Origin: Streptomyces viridiviolaceus
GTDB lineage: Bacteria > Actinomycetota > Actinomycetes > Streptomycetales > Streptomycetaceae
Length of the DNA stretch: 64,000 nucleotides
Assembly (NCBI RefSeq): GCF_014650995.1
Contig: NZ_BMWA01000017.1
Location: 65,210 to 129,209, forward strand
Reading direction: 5' to 3'
The notes beneath the pieces were generated by a model. That model did no database searches, was not told the DNA's origin, and saw nothing but the letters and a program-made list of their open reading frames with translations. This document shows, in pieces, positions 16,890 through 24,820 of the stretch (position 1 is the stretch's first letter; each line of letters starts with the position of its first letter). A program made the position numbers and the translations under genes.

Positions 16890-18206
16890 ATGAGCGGGGA
16901 CGCGCGGAAGACCGCGGAGGGGCTGGCCTACCTGTCCGGCTTCGGCAACGAGCACAGCTCCGAGGCCGTGCCGGGCGCACTGCCCGAGGGGCGCAACTCG
17001 CCGCAGCGGGCGCCTCTGGGGCTGTACGCGGAGCAGCTCAGCGGCACGGCGTTCACCGAGCCGAGGGCGGACAACCGGCGTTCGTGGCTGTACCGCGTCC
17101 GGCCGTCGGCCGCGCACCCGGCGTTCACCCGCGCGGGCAACGGCGCGATCCGGACCGCGCCCTTCACGCAGTGCGTGCCGGACCCGAACCGGCTCCGGTG
17201 GAACCCGCTGCCGGAGCCCGGGGCCGGGACGGACTTCGTCGCGGGCCTGTGGACCCTCGGCGGCAACGGCGACGCGACTCAGCGCACCGGCATGGCCGTG
17301 CACCTGTACCACGCCACGGCCTCCATGGAGCGTGTCTTCAGCGACGCCGACGGCGAACTCCTGATCGTCCCGGAGCGCGGCGGGCTGCTGCTGCGCACCG
17401 AGTTCGGGCTGCTGCACGCCGAGCCGGGCCATGTGGCACTGATCCCGCGCGGGGTCCGCTTCCGCGTGGACCTCCTCGACGACGACGCCCGCGGCTACGT
17501 CTGCGAGAACTACGGTGCCCCCTTCCGCCTCCCCGAGCTCGGCCCGATCGGCGCCAACGGCCTGGCGAACGCCCGCGACTTCCGGGCACCGGTCGCCGCG
17601 TACGAGGACGTCGAGGGCCCGGTGGAGGTGGTCAACAAGTTCTGCGGCAACCTCTGGACGGCCGTCTACGACCACTCCCCGCTCGACGTCGTCGCCTGGC
17701 ACGGCAACCACGTGCCGTACGTCTACGACCTGCGCCGCTTCAACGTGATCGGCACGATCTCCTACGACCACCCCGACCCGTCGGTCTTCACGGTGCTCAC
17801 CTCGCCGTCCGACACCCCCGGCCTCGCGGGCGTCGACTTCGTGGTCTTCGCGCCGCGCTGGCTGGTGGGCGAGGACACCTTCCGGCCGCCCTACTTCCAC
17901 CGGAACGTGATGAGCGAGTACATGGGCCTGATCGAGGGGGCCTACGACGCGAAGGCGGAGGGCTTCGTGCCCGGCGGGGGCTCGTTGCACAACATGATGT
18001 CGGCGCACGGTCCGGACCGGGAGACGTTCGACCGCGCGAGCGCAGCCGAGCTGAAGCCGCAGAAGATCGACGACGGGCTGGCGTTCATGTTCGAGACCCG
18101 GTGGCCCGTCACCCTCACGCCCCAGGCGGCCCGCGCCGAGCACCTGCAGCAGCGGTACGACGACGTCTGGCAGGGCCTGGAGCGTCACTTCCGCCCCTTG
18201 CACTGA
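16890..18206 (+). CDS. hmgA: Homogentisate 1,2-dioxygenase
   Basis: A 438-residue, full-length cupin-fold Fe(II) dioxygenase that opens homogentisate to maleylacetoacetate in tyrosine and phenylalanine breakdown. Family features run throughout: N-terminal [26 protein letters not shown], and the iron-site region [19 protein letters not shown] with its His and Glu ligands. Then come [15 protein letters not shown] and the C-terminal FMFETRWP. The ATG at 16890 follows GGGAG. The GntR gene 26 bases downstream is probably cotranscribed. No hydrolase or isomerase of the pathway is adjacent. Confidence 0.97.
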   Translation: MSGDARKTAEGLAYLSGFGNEHSSEAVPGALPEGRNSPQRAPLGLYAEQLSGTAFTEPRADNRRSWLYRVRPSAAHPAFTRAGNGAIRTAPFTQCVPDPNRLRWNPLPEPGAGTDFVAGLWTLGGNGDATQRTGMAVHLYHATASMERVFSDADGELLIVPERGGLLLRTEFGLLHAEPGHVALIPRGVRFRVDLLDDDARGYVCENYGAPFRLPELGPIGANGLANARDFRAPVAAYEDVEGPVEVVNKFCGNLWTAVYDHSPLDVVAWHGNHVPYVYDLRRFNVIGTISYDHPDPSVFTVLTSPSDTPGLAGVDFVVFAPRWLVGEDTFRPPYFHRNVMSEYMGLIEGAYDAKAEGFVPGGGSLHNMMSAHGPDRETFDRASAAELKPQKIDDGLAFMFETRWPVTLTPQAARAEHLQQRYDDVWQGLERHFRPLH

Positions 18207-18232
18207 GGATTCCCTACCGGTACGGATGGCCC

Positions 18233-18982
18233 GTGACCTCCTTCGCCCCGGACTCCATCGTCCTGAACCGCAAGCTGCCGCTCTGGTACCAGGTCTCGCA
18301 GTCGCTGCGCGCCTCGATACTGGGCCGCTCGCCCCAGGACCCCCTGCGCCTGCCCACGGAGGAGCAGTTGGCGGGGCACTACGGGGTGAGCGTGCTGACC
18401 ATGCGGCAGGCCCTGAAGGAACTGGAGGACGAAGGGCTGATCACGCGCCACCGCCGGCGCGGCACGTTCATCGAGCCGCACGCCAGACGGGGGTCCCCGG
18501 TGCGGCTGCTGGGCTCGGTGGACGCGATCGTGGCCCAGCAGTCCGGTATGCGGGCCGAGCTGCTGGACCACGGCGTCGGCCCCGTGCCGCCCGAACTCGC
18601 CGAGTACTTCCCGGACGTGACCGAGGTGGCGACGTACCACCGGTTGCGCAGCGACGAGAAGACGGGCGAGCCGACCAACCACGCCCGCAACTACCTCCGT
18701 CCCGAACTGGCCGCCCGCATCGACGCCGACGACCTCGCCCGCCGGCCGATGACCAAGGTGCTGCGGGACGTCGTGGGCGTGGACATCAGCCGGATCACGG
18801 ACACCGTGGAGGCCCGGCTGGCCGACCCGGAGACGGCCAGGCTGCTCCAGGTCCCGCTGCTCAGCCCGATCCTGCACTACACGGGCATCACGTACGACGC
18901 GGCGGGCCGGGTGCTGGACGTGGCGGTCATCCACTACCGGGGGGACCGTTTCTCCTTCACGGTCACGCTGGATGCCACCTGA
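18233..18982 (+). CDS. GntR/HutC-family regulator, probably of hmgA
   Basis: A 249-residue protein with a GntR winged helix near residues 10-80 (LWYQVSQSLRASI, EEQLAGHYGVSVLTMRQALKELEDEGLI, RRRGTFIE). A UTRA ligand-binding domain (about 95-245) follows, ending in VIHYRGDRFSFTVTLDAT. The start is a GTG at 18233, in frame and just before conserved sequence, with GGATGG upstream. Its position 26 bases after hmgA suggests it senses homogentisate or a related aromatic acid and controls hmgA. The candidate operator is at 16849-16866. Confidence 0.85.
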   Translation: MTSFAPDSIVLNRKLPLWYQVSQSLRASILGRSPQDPLRLPTEEQLAGHYGVSVLTMRQALKELEDEGLITRHRRRGTFIEPHARRGSPVRLLGSVDAIVAQQSGMRAELLDHGVGPVPPELAEYFPDVTEVATYHRLRSDEKTGEPTNHARNYLRPELAARIDADDLARRPMTKVLRDVVGVDISRITDTVEARLADPETARLLQVPLLSPILHYTGITYDAAGRVLDVAVIHYRGDRFSFTVTLDAT

Positions 18983-19004
18983 GGCCGTGGGGCACCGTCG
19001 TACG

Positions 19005-20159
19005 ATGCCCAGCGTGACGCACGACGACGCTCCGCCGCTGGCGGACCTCATGCCGTGGTCCGTCGCACCGCCGCGGCTCGGCCGGGGCTGGCCGACGGCC
19101 CCCGACACGGCGTCCCTGAAGGCCCGCTGGGACGCCCTGGTGAAGGCAGAGGGACCCGAGCGCGAGGCCCTGTTCGAGCCCACGCGCTCGCGGACGCTGC
19201 GCACGGCGGTGGGGCGGCTGCCGGGCGGCTCGGGCGGTACGGAGCGGCTGGTGCGCGCCTCGGGCCCGTGCCCGGAGCCGGTGCGTGTGCTGCGCGCGCC
19301 CTTCGACGAGCAGTGGCTGATCCCCGACCACCGGCTGATCGACGCCGCCCGGCCCGAGCTGTGGCGGGTGGTGGACGAACGGCAGGTCTTCGTCGTGGAG
19401 ACGCCCGAGGTGCCGGGTCCCGGGCTCCTCGCGACCTCGTTGCTGCCGTTGCTCGGCGCCCGCGTCCGCCCGCTCTACCGCCGCCCCGGCGCGGCGGAGC
19501 CGAACCTCGCCCCCGGGCTGCTGGACCACCTGGCCGCCCGCCTCGGCCGGCGCCCGGAACCGCCGGACGTCCTGGCCTGGATCGTGGCGAGCGTCCGCTC
19601 CGGTCCCGTGGTCCCGCTCACCGCCGACCCCGAGCTGTGGTCCCGCGGCGTCGGACTCGGCCACCGTGCGCTGTGGCTGATGCGGCGCGACGGGGAGCGT
19701 CCCAAGCTGCCCGGCGGCCGTCGCCCGTACGTCCGCGCCCCGCTGCCCGCACGACCGCTGACCCTCCGCTACGACCCGGACGAGGAGACGCTCCACCTGG
19801 ACGACGGACGAATCTCCCCGGTGCCGCCCGGCGCCTGGGACTTCGAGGTGGGCGGGGTACGGGTCCTGGAGCAGTGGTTCGCGGCCCGCACGGCGGAGGG
19901 CGAGCCGGGCACGCTCGCGGCGATCCGCCCGGCCACCTGGCCGCAGATCTGGACCTCCGAGCTGCTGGAACTGATCACGGTCCTCGCCCTGCTCGCCGAA
20001 CTCCGGCCGGAGCGGGCGGAGTTGACGGTGACGGCGCCGATCACGGCCGCGGAGCTGCGCGAGGCCGGCGTACTGCCGGTGCCGCGGGCGGCCCGCAGGC
20101 CGGCCTCCGTGCTGGACGGCCGGGAGGAGGGACCGGAGGGCCAGCTGGCCCTGCTGTAG
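19005..20159 (+). CDS. Stand-alone type ISP restriction/modification C-terminal-domain protein
   Basis: A 384-residue protein matching, by recognition, the Type_ISP_C domain found at the C-terminus of large single-chain type ISP restriction-modification enzymes, where it contributes to target recognition. No helicase, nuclease or methyltransferase motif (such as an FxGxG or NPPY box) is present, so it is an orphan domain. Visible landmarks are LIDAARPELWRVVDERQVFV, RPYVRAPLPARPLTLRYDP and RVLEQWFAARTAEG. ATG at 19005 is used; GTG at 19014 is an alternative. Such orphans are common and conserved in Streptomyces chromosomes, which argues for a housekeeping rather than defence role. Confidence 0.72.
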   Translation: MPSVTHDDAPPLADLMPWSVAPPRLGRGWPTAPDTASLKARWDALVKAEGPEREALFEPTRSRTLRTAVGRLPGGSGGTERLVRASGPCPEPVRVLRAPFDEQWLIPDHRLIDAARPELWRVVDERQVFVVETPEVPGPGLLATSLLPLLGARVRPLYRRPGAAEPNLAPGLLDHLAARLGRRPEPPDVLAWIVASVRSGPVVPLTADPELWSRGVGLGHRALWLMRRDGERPKLPGGRRPYVRAPLPARPLTLRYDPDEETLHLDDGRISPVPPGAWDFEVGGVRVLEQWFAARTAEGEPGTLAAIRPATWPQIWTSELLELITVLALLAELRPERAELTVTAPITAAELREAGVLPVPRAARRPASVLDGREEGPEGQLALL

Positions 20160-20172
20160 GCCCGGACACCTC

Positions 20173-20877
20173 CTAGGCGAACCCGTTCAGGACCCGGGCC
20201 AGCGCCTGCTCGAACACCGCCTCCAGGTCGATCGGCCCGGGGTCCTCCGTGAAGGCCGCCGCCAGCCGCGGATAGGCGCCGCTCGCGACCTGCCGGCCCA
20301 GATAGGCGCCCCGCACCGCGTTCTCCTGCTCCTGCGACCAGGGCAGCGAGCGGGTGCGCTCGGCGGTGGCGAGCTCGTTGGTGACGTAGGTCGTCACGAC
20401 GCCGTTCACCATCGCGATCAGCTGCATCTTGGTGCCGTAGGGCCCGTCGTACGGGTCGAGGCAGGCGAGGCAGTGCTCCAGGTAGCGCAGGGCGTTGGGG
20501 CTGAAGCCGTAGACCGGGGACATCAGGCGCGGCAGCCAGGGGTGGCGGTGCATCAGCGCACGGGTCTGCCGGGCCACCCGGAGCAGGTCGGCGCGCCAGT
20601 CGCCGCTCGGCTCCCACAGCTCGTGCTCACCGCTGACGGCGTCCACCATCAGCTCGTGCAGGTCTTCTTTGCGGGGGACGTAGTTGTACAGCGACATGGT
20701 GCCGCAACCCAGCTCGGTGGCGACGCGGCGCATCGAGACGGCGTCCAGGCCCTCGGCGTCGGCGATCCGCACCGCGGCGGCCGCGATGTCCGCGCGGGTG
20801 TGGGCCGGCCTGGGCCCCCGCCCGGTGCGCTCGGGGCGCTCCCAGATCACTTCGGGTACGGCCGCTCGGCCCGCCAT
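20173..20877 (-). CDS. TetR-family repressor of the adjacent ABC exporter
   Basis: A 234-residue protein. An N-terminal extension with a basic GRGPRPAHTRADI segment precedes the helix-turn-helix (MRRVATELGCGTMSLYNYVPRKEDL). The C-terminal domain is of the TetR_C_1 type seen in drug-responsive repressors. It is divergent from a DrrAB-like exporter, and the 64-base gap between starts holds a near-perfect operator. A second operator lies within the exporter's first codons. A local repressor induced by an exported compound is the standard arrangement; the compound is unknown. It is convergent with the type ISP gene, 13 bases apart. Confidence 0.9.
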   Translation of the reverse strand: MAGRAAVPEVIWERPERTGRGPRPAHTRADIAAAAVRIADAEGLDAVSMRRVATELGCGTMSLYNYVPRKEDLHELMVDAVSGEHELWEPSGDWRADLLRVARQTRALMHRHPWLPRLMSPVYGFSPNALRYLEHCLACLDPYDGPYGTKMQLIAMVNGVVTTYVTNELATAERTRSLPWSQEQENAVRGAYLGRQVASGAYPRLAAAFTEDPGPIDLEAVFEQALARVLNGFA

Positions 20878-20905
20878 CGTTCATCACCTCGGCCACCATC
20901 CTAGT

Positions 20906-20922
20906 TACGTACACCGTACGTA
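20906..20922. promoter_or_regulatory. TetR operator O1 overlapping the exporter promoter
   Basis: TACGTACACCGTACGTA has perfect 7-base arms around a 3-base centre. It covers the -35 region of the exporter promoter: TATGGT at 20929-20934 is a fitting -10 that ends 6 bases before the ATG at 20941, predicting a leaderless transcript. It also lies about 29 bases upstream of the TetR start. Confidence 0.78.
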
Positions 20923-20940
20923 GTGCGCTATGGTCGTCGC

Positions 20941-21885
20941 ATGACTACTACGTACGCTGTACTTAGTGAGGGTCTGGAGAAGCGCTTCGGCGCCGTGCAC
21001 GCGGTCAGAGGACTGGACCTCGCGGTGGCCGAGGGCACGGTGTGCGGGGTGCTCGGGCCCAACGGGGCGGGCAAGACCACGGCCGTGCGGCTGCTGACCA
21101 CGCTGCTGCGGCCGGACGCGGGCTCGGCCCGGATCGCCGGGCACGACCTCGTCCGGGAGGCCGCCGCCGTCCGGCGCAGGATCGGCGTCACGGGGCAGTA
21201 CGCGTCGGTCGACGGGGACCTCACCGGACGCGAGAACCTGCGGCTGTTCGCCCGGCTGCACCGGGTGCGGGACGCCTCGGCGCGGGCCGCCGAACTGCTC
21301 GACCGTTTCGGGCTGACCGAGGCCGCGGACCGGCCGGCGTCCACCCTGTCGGGCGGCATGCGCCGGCGCCTGGATCTGGCCGCGAGCCTGATCCGCCGGC
21401 CCGAGGTGCTGTTCCTGGACGAGCCGACGACCGGGCTCGACCCGGCCAGCCGGAACCGGATCTGGGACGCCGTGCGCTCCCTGAAGGAGGAGGGCACGAC
21501 CGTGCTGCTCACCACGCAGTACCTGGAGGAGGCGGACCGGCTCGCCGACGACATCGCCCTGGTGGACCGGGGACGGGTCGCCCACACGGGAACGCCGGCC
21601 GAGCTCAAGGCACTGGTCGGCGCGCACGCCGAGGCGGTCGTCGCGGACGCGGACGCCATGACGAGGGCGGCCGCCGTCCTCGACCGGCTCACCGGCGCCG
21701 AGCCGGTGCTCGACCACGAGCGCCGCGCCGTGGGCGCGGTGAGCACGGACCCGACCCTGACCCTCCCGCGCCTGGTGCGCGAACTCGACGCGGCGGGCGT
21801 GCCCCTGGTGGACGCGAGCCTGCACCCCCCGACCCTGGACGACGTCTTCCTCCGCCTCACGGACAGCAAGGAGCTCACGGCATGA
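20941..21885 (+). CDS. DrrA-like ABC exporter ATPase
   Basis: A 314-residue ATP-binding subunit with Walker A GPNGAGKTT, signature LSGGMRRRLDLA, Walker B VLFLDEPTTGLDP and the H-loop replaced by Gln (TTQYLEE), as in DrrA-type proteins. The C-terminal domain typical of daunorubicin-resistance ATPases (about 225-314) is present. ATG at 20941 is preferred over GTG at 20923. No Shine-Dalgarno precedes it, and the promoter position predicts translation from the 5' end. It overlaps the permease gene by ATGA. Codons 3-9 contain a second copy of the TetR operator. Confidence 0.94.
   Translation: MTTTYAVLSEGLEKRFGAVHAVRGLDLAVAEGTVCGVLGPNGAGKTTAVRLLTTLLRPDAGSARIAGHDLVREAAAVRRRIGVTGQYASVDGDLTGRENLRLFARLHRVRDASARAAELLDRFGLTEAADRPASTLSGGMRRRLDLAASLIRRPEVLFLDEPTTGLDPASRNRIWDAVRSLKEEGTTVLLTTQYLEEADRLADDIALVDRGRVAHTGTPAELKALVGAHAEAVVADADAMTRAAAVLDRLTGAEPVLDHERRAVGAVSTDPTLTLPRLVRELDAAGVPLVDASLHPPTLDDVFLRLTDSKELTA
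20949..20965. promoter_or_regulatory. TetR operator O2 inside the exporter coding sequence
   Basis: TACGTACGCTGTACTTA has the arms of O1 with one mismatch in the right arm. Its centre is 43 bases from the O1 centre, about four helical turns, so two repressor dimers would sit on the same DNA face. The bases encode residues 3-9 of the ATPase. Confidence 0.72.
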
Positions 21886-22691
21886 GCGCGGTCGGCACGA
21901 GCACAGCGGCGTACGACCTGGTGCACGACGGCACCGCGATGCTGGGGCGGCAGCTGCGGCGGATGCGGAACAACCCCGGACTGCTGATCCTCACCCAGAC
22001 GATGCCGATCACGATGCTGCTGTTCTTCGGCTACGTCTTCGGCAGCGCGCTGGCGATGCCGGGCGAGCAGTACCGGTCGTTCCTACTGCCGGGCCTGCTG
22101 GTCGCCACGGCCGCGAACGGGATCATGACCGGCATGTTCCAGGCGGCCCAGGACACGCACCGGGGCGTGACGGACCGCCTGCGCACGCTGCCGGTGAGCC
22201 GGGCGGCGGTGCCGCTCGGGCAGTCCGTGGCGGACGTCGTGGTCACGGCCGCGGGGACGGTGCCGCTGCTGCTGGTCGGGCTCGCGGTGGGCTGGCGGGT
22301 CGAAGGCAGCGCGGCCGGGGCGGTGACGGCCGTCGGCCTGTTACTGCTGTTCCGGTTCGCGACGACGTGGGTCGGGATCTTCCTGGGGCTGCTCACCCGC
22401 AACGAGGAGGCCGCCGGTCAGCTGGGCGGCGCGACCTTCATCCTGCCGCTGCTGTCCAACGCGTACATCCCCGCCGAGGGGCTGCCGGGCTGGCTGCGGA
22501 CGGTCGCCGAGTGGAATCCGATCAGCGCGGTGACCACGGCCCTGCGGGACCTGTTCGGCAACGCTCCCGTGCCTCAGGGGGCCGCCTGGCCGGTGGCGCA
22601 CCCCGTCGCCGGGTCGCTGACGTGGTGCGCGCTGCTGCTGGCCGTGTTCGTGCCGCTCGCCGTGCACCGGTACGCGCACGGCGAGCGGTGA
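21882..22691 (+). CDS. DrrB-like ABC exporter permease with a TTA codon
   Basis: A 269-residue ABC-2 type membrane subunit with six hydrophobic helices, first near residues 37-60 (ILTQTMPITMLLFFGYVFGS). The conserved cytoplasmic segment is GVTDRLRTLPVSRAAVPLGQ, and the last-helix region contains PLLSNAYIPAEGLPGWLRTV and EWNPISAVTTALRDLFGN. The start ATG overlaps the ATPase stop (ATGA), so translation is coupled. Codon 154 (22341-22343) is TTA, rare in Streptomyces, where it depends on the bldA tRNA. The pump may therefore be made only during differentiation or antibiotic production. Confidence 0.93.
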   Translation: MSAVGTSTAAYDLVHDGTAMLGRQLRRMRNNPGLLILTQTMPITMLLFFGYVFGSALAMPGEQYRSFLLPGLLVATAANGIMTGMFQAAQDTHRGVTDRLRTLPVSRAAVPLGQSVADVVVTAAGTVPLLLVGLAVGWRVEGSAAGAVTAVGLLLLFRFATTWVGIFLGLLTRNEEAAGQLGGATFILPLLSNAYIPAEGLPGWLRTVAEWNPISAVTTALRDLFGNAPVPQGAAWPVAHPVAGSLTWCALLLAVFVPLAVHRYAHGER

Positions 22692-22880
22692 CGGGACCGA
22701 GGGTCCGTCGGACACCGAAGGGACCGGGATTCGTCTCCGTCACCGCCGGGCGGGGATACGGCACGGACGGGGACGTGCCCGCGCTCGGGAGCACACCGGG
22801 GCGCCGCTGCGTGCCGTGGGGATGACGGACGGGTGCGCGGCGCCGTGCCGGGATCGGTGTGACCGCCGGAGCGCGGGCCC

Positions 22881-23150
22881 TCAGTTGCCGCCGAAGAGCG
22901 AGCGGCGCAGTCGACGCAGTGGCGCGAAGAGCGAGACGTGGCGCACCCGAGCGCCCCGGCCGCTGCGCTCGCGCCTGGTGTCACGCGCGGTCAGCTCACG
23001 CATCAGCGAGGTGGCCTCGACCGTCTCGCGCTGCGGGAGGGCGGGCCCTCCGAGCACCGAGAGATGGCGGTCGAGACGCGAACTGGTCGCGCTGCTCCCG
23101 CAGGTGATCGCAGGGACCCTGGCCCTGCTGCGCACTGTTATCTGTTCCAT
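22881..23150 (-). CDS. Small basic protein of unknown function
   Basis: An 89-residue Arg-rich protein starting MEQITVRSRARVPAITCGSS and ending SLFAPLRRLRRSLFGGN. The segment LDRHLSVLGGPALPQRETVE precedes a basic C-terminal half. The ATG at 23150 follows the strong Shine-Dalgarno GGGGAG at 5 bases. The frame continues further upstream without conserved sequence. The C-terminal RRLRRSLFGG could be an amphipathic membrane-binding helix. Nothing in the neighbourhood indicates a role. Single Cys, no zinc motif. Confidence 0.62.
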   Translation of the reverse strand: MEQITVRSRARVPAITCGSSATSSRLDRHLSVLGGPALPQRETVEATSLMRELTARDTRRERSGRGARVRHVSLFAPLRRLRRSLFGGN

Positions 23151-23265
23151 GTCACTCCCCACCCGTACGAGTCCACCCGGCCCGGGCAGGGTAACCCTAT
23201 CGCCCCCTTGGGGCATGCGTGTATCGCGGTCACAGGATTCACCTTCCCCGTAAGGGTGTTGACGA

Positions 23266-24072
23266 TTACTCTCCGAATCCAACAGATTCCAGGGCGAGTT
23301 GGACTACCGGCGGGCTCGTGGGCCGGGCCGACCCGCCGTCAGGCTCCACGGTCACGGCGAGTGACGTCGCGGTCCGGTCGAGGCCGGAGGCGAGCAGGGG
23401 CGTGTCACCGTCGAAGAGCCCGAGCGAACGCGGCTGCGCGCCGGGGCGCATGAGCCACAGCTGGTGCACGCGGTCACCCGCGGGGTCGCCGTATCCGCTG
23501 AGGGTGACGACCACCTTCCCCTCGGAAGCGGAGGCGATCGCTCCGATCCCCCGGCCGCGATCGTCCCGTCCGCTCGTCGCGCGGGCGTCCGGAGCGGCGA
23601 GAACGTGGGCGATCTCACGCGCCCGGTCCCGCGCGGTGTCCAGCTCGCCCTGGGTGCGGTTCGCCTGGACCGCGAAGAGCGAGGCGACGACGAGGGCGGC
23701 GGCGGCCGTCGCCGTGGCGAACGGCACCAGCAGGGGGCGCGGCCGGGGCGCACGGGAGCGGGCCTGCGGCGGCTGGACGCCCCAGACATGGGGCGGCAGC
23801 CGGAACGCGCGCCCGGGCGCGGGGTCCTGCGGTGTCGTGCGTACGGCCGCCAGGACGCGGTCGCGCAGGGCGGCCGGCGCGGGAGCGGCCGTGGACCAGG
23901 CCAGGCGGACCGCGTCCTCGGACAGGGCGCGCACCTCGGCGGCGCAGCGGTCGCAGTCGTCCAGGTGCCGTTCGAAGCGGACCCGCTCGGCGGGTTCCAG
24001 GGCGTCGAGCGCGTAGGGGGCGGCGAGCGAGTGGAGGTCGCCGCGGCGCAGCAGCCGGCCGAAGAGGCTCAT
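23266..24072 (-). CDS. RskA-type anti-sigma factor
   Basis: A 268-residue protein. An N-terminal cytoplasmic anti-sigma domain carries the zinc-binding HLDDCDRCAAEV motif (about residues 36-47). A Pro/Arg-rich linker and one membrane helix follow (about 117-138, FATATAAAALVVASLFAVQA). The extracytoplasmic anti-sigma-K domain ends with KVVVTLSGYGDPAGDRVHQL and TSLAVTVEPDGGS. The start ATG overlaps the sigma gene stop by four bases (24069-24072), coupling the pair. In the family, regulated proteolysis of the outer domain frees the sigma factor; the signal here is unknown. Confidence 0.92.
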   Translation of the reverse strand: MSLFGRLLRRGDLHSLAAPYALDALEPAERVRFERHLDDCDRCAAEVRALSEDAVRLAWSTAAPAPAALRDRVLAAVRTTPQDPAPGRAFRLPPHVWGVQPPQARSRAPRPRPLLVPFATATAAAALVVASLFAVQANRTQGELDTARDRAREIAHVLAAPDARATSGRDDRGRGIGAIASASEGKVVVTLSGYGDPAGDRVHQLWLMRPGAQPRSLGLFDGDTPLLASGLDRTATSLAVTVEPDGGSARPTSPPVVQLALESVGFGE

Positions 24073-24611
24073 GCCACACCTCCCAGGCAGTCGCGCAGGC
24101 GGTTCAGTCCGTCTCTCATCCGTGTCTTCACCGTGCCCAGTGGCAGGGAGAGCCGCTCGGCGACTTCCCGGTAGGTGTAACCGTCGTAGTAGGCGAGCGT
24201 GACCGACTGGCGCTGCAGGGCGGTGAGGCGGTCCAGGCAGCGGCGCACCCGTTCGCGTTCGAGTCCGGCCTCCACCTCCTCCAGGACCTGGTCGAAGGCC
24301 GGGTGGTGGGCACGCCGGGCCTCGCGCTGCTCGCGTTCGCCCGCGGCGCGGGCGCTGCGCACCCGGTCGACGGCCCGGCGGTGCGCGAGCGTGAGGATCC
24401 ACGACAGGGCGCTGCCCCGGCGCGGGTCGAACCGCGCGGCGGACCGCCAGAGTTCGAGCAGCACCTCCTGTGCCACCTCCTCCGACTGCGCCGGGTCGCG
24501 CAGCACGCGCCGCACCAGCCCGTACACGGGCCCGGACACCAGTCCGTACAGCTCCTCGAAGGCCTTCTGGTCACCGCCCGCCACGAGCGTCAGGAGCTCG
24601 TCCGCCTCCAC
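24069..24611 (-). CDS. ECF sigma factor, SigK-like (ECF19 type)
   Basis: A 180-residue extracytoplasmic-function sigma factor. Region 2 includes FEELYGLVSGPVYGLVRRVL and EEVAQEVLLELWRSAARFDP; region 4 includes LTALQRQSVTLAYYDGYTYREVAERL and PLGTVKTRMRDGLNRLRDCL. The RskA partner is downstream and translationally coupled. Upstream and divergent is the DUF4331-TPR-NicO operon, whose 5' region carries a sequence close to the mycobacterial SigK promoter. The start ATG at 24611 lacks an obvious Shine-Dalgarno beyond a GGGGGACC stretch. Confidence 0.93.
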   Translation of the reverse strand: MEADELLTLVAGGDQKAFEELYGLVSGPVYGLVRRVLRDPAQSEEVAQEVLLELWRSAARFDPRRGSALSWILTLAHRRAVDRVRSARAAGEREQREARRAHHPAFDQVLEEVEAGLERERVRRCLDRLTALQRQSVTLAYYDGYTYREVAERLSLPLGTVKTRMRDGLNRLRDCLGGVA

Positions 24612-24753
24612 TCGGTCCCCCTCTCTGCGGGCCGCGTCCGGCCCTCGGCGTCACCGTCGGACGGGCGCAGCGGCCACGTCCTCCGGACGGGGTTACGGAT
24701 CAGCCGGCCGAAAACGCGGGTCTCAGGGGCACGGAATCGGTTTTCGGGTCCGA

Positions 24754-24781
24754 CCAATCCGGACCCGCCGGCGCTCCGAAT
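24754..24781 (+). promoter_or_regulatory. SigK-like promoter of the DUF4331 operon
   Basis: CCAATC (24754-24759) and CCGAAT (24776-24781) are 16 bases apart. The second matches the -10 of Mycobacterium tuberculosis SigK promoters and the first is close to its -35 CCATCC. The end lies 39 bases upstream of the DUF4331 ATG, a suitable distance for transcription start and Shine-Dalgarno. No matching sequence was seen on the other strand in front of the sigma gene. Confidence 0.5.
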
Positions 24782-24820
24782 GCCGGTGCGTCAGGCAAGT
24801 CGGCACTGAGGACGGACGGC

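Noticed and set aside
19005-20159. Defence-island restriction-modification system
   Set aside because: Only a C-terminal domain is present, with no nuclease or methyltransferase and metabolic or transport genes on both sides.
20923-20940. GTG at 20923 as the start of the ABC ATPase
   Set aside because: It lies between the predicted -35 and -10 boxes, has no Shine-Dalgarno sequence, and the conserved sequence begins after ATG at 20941.
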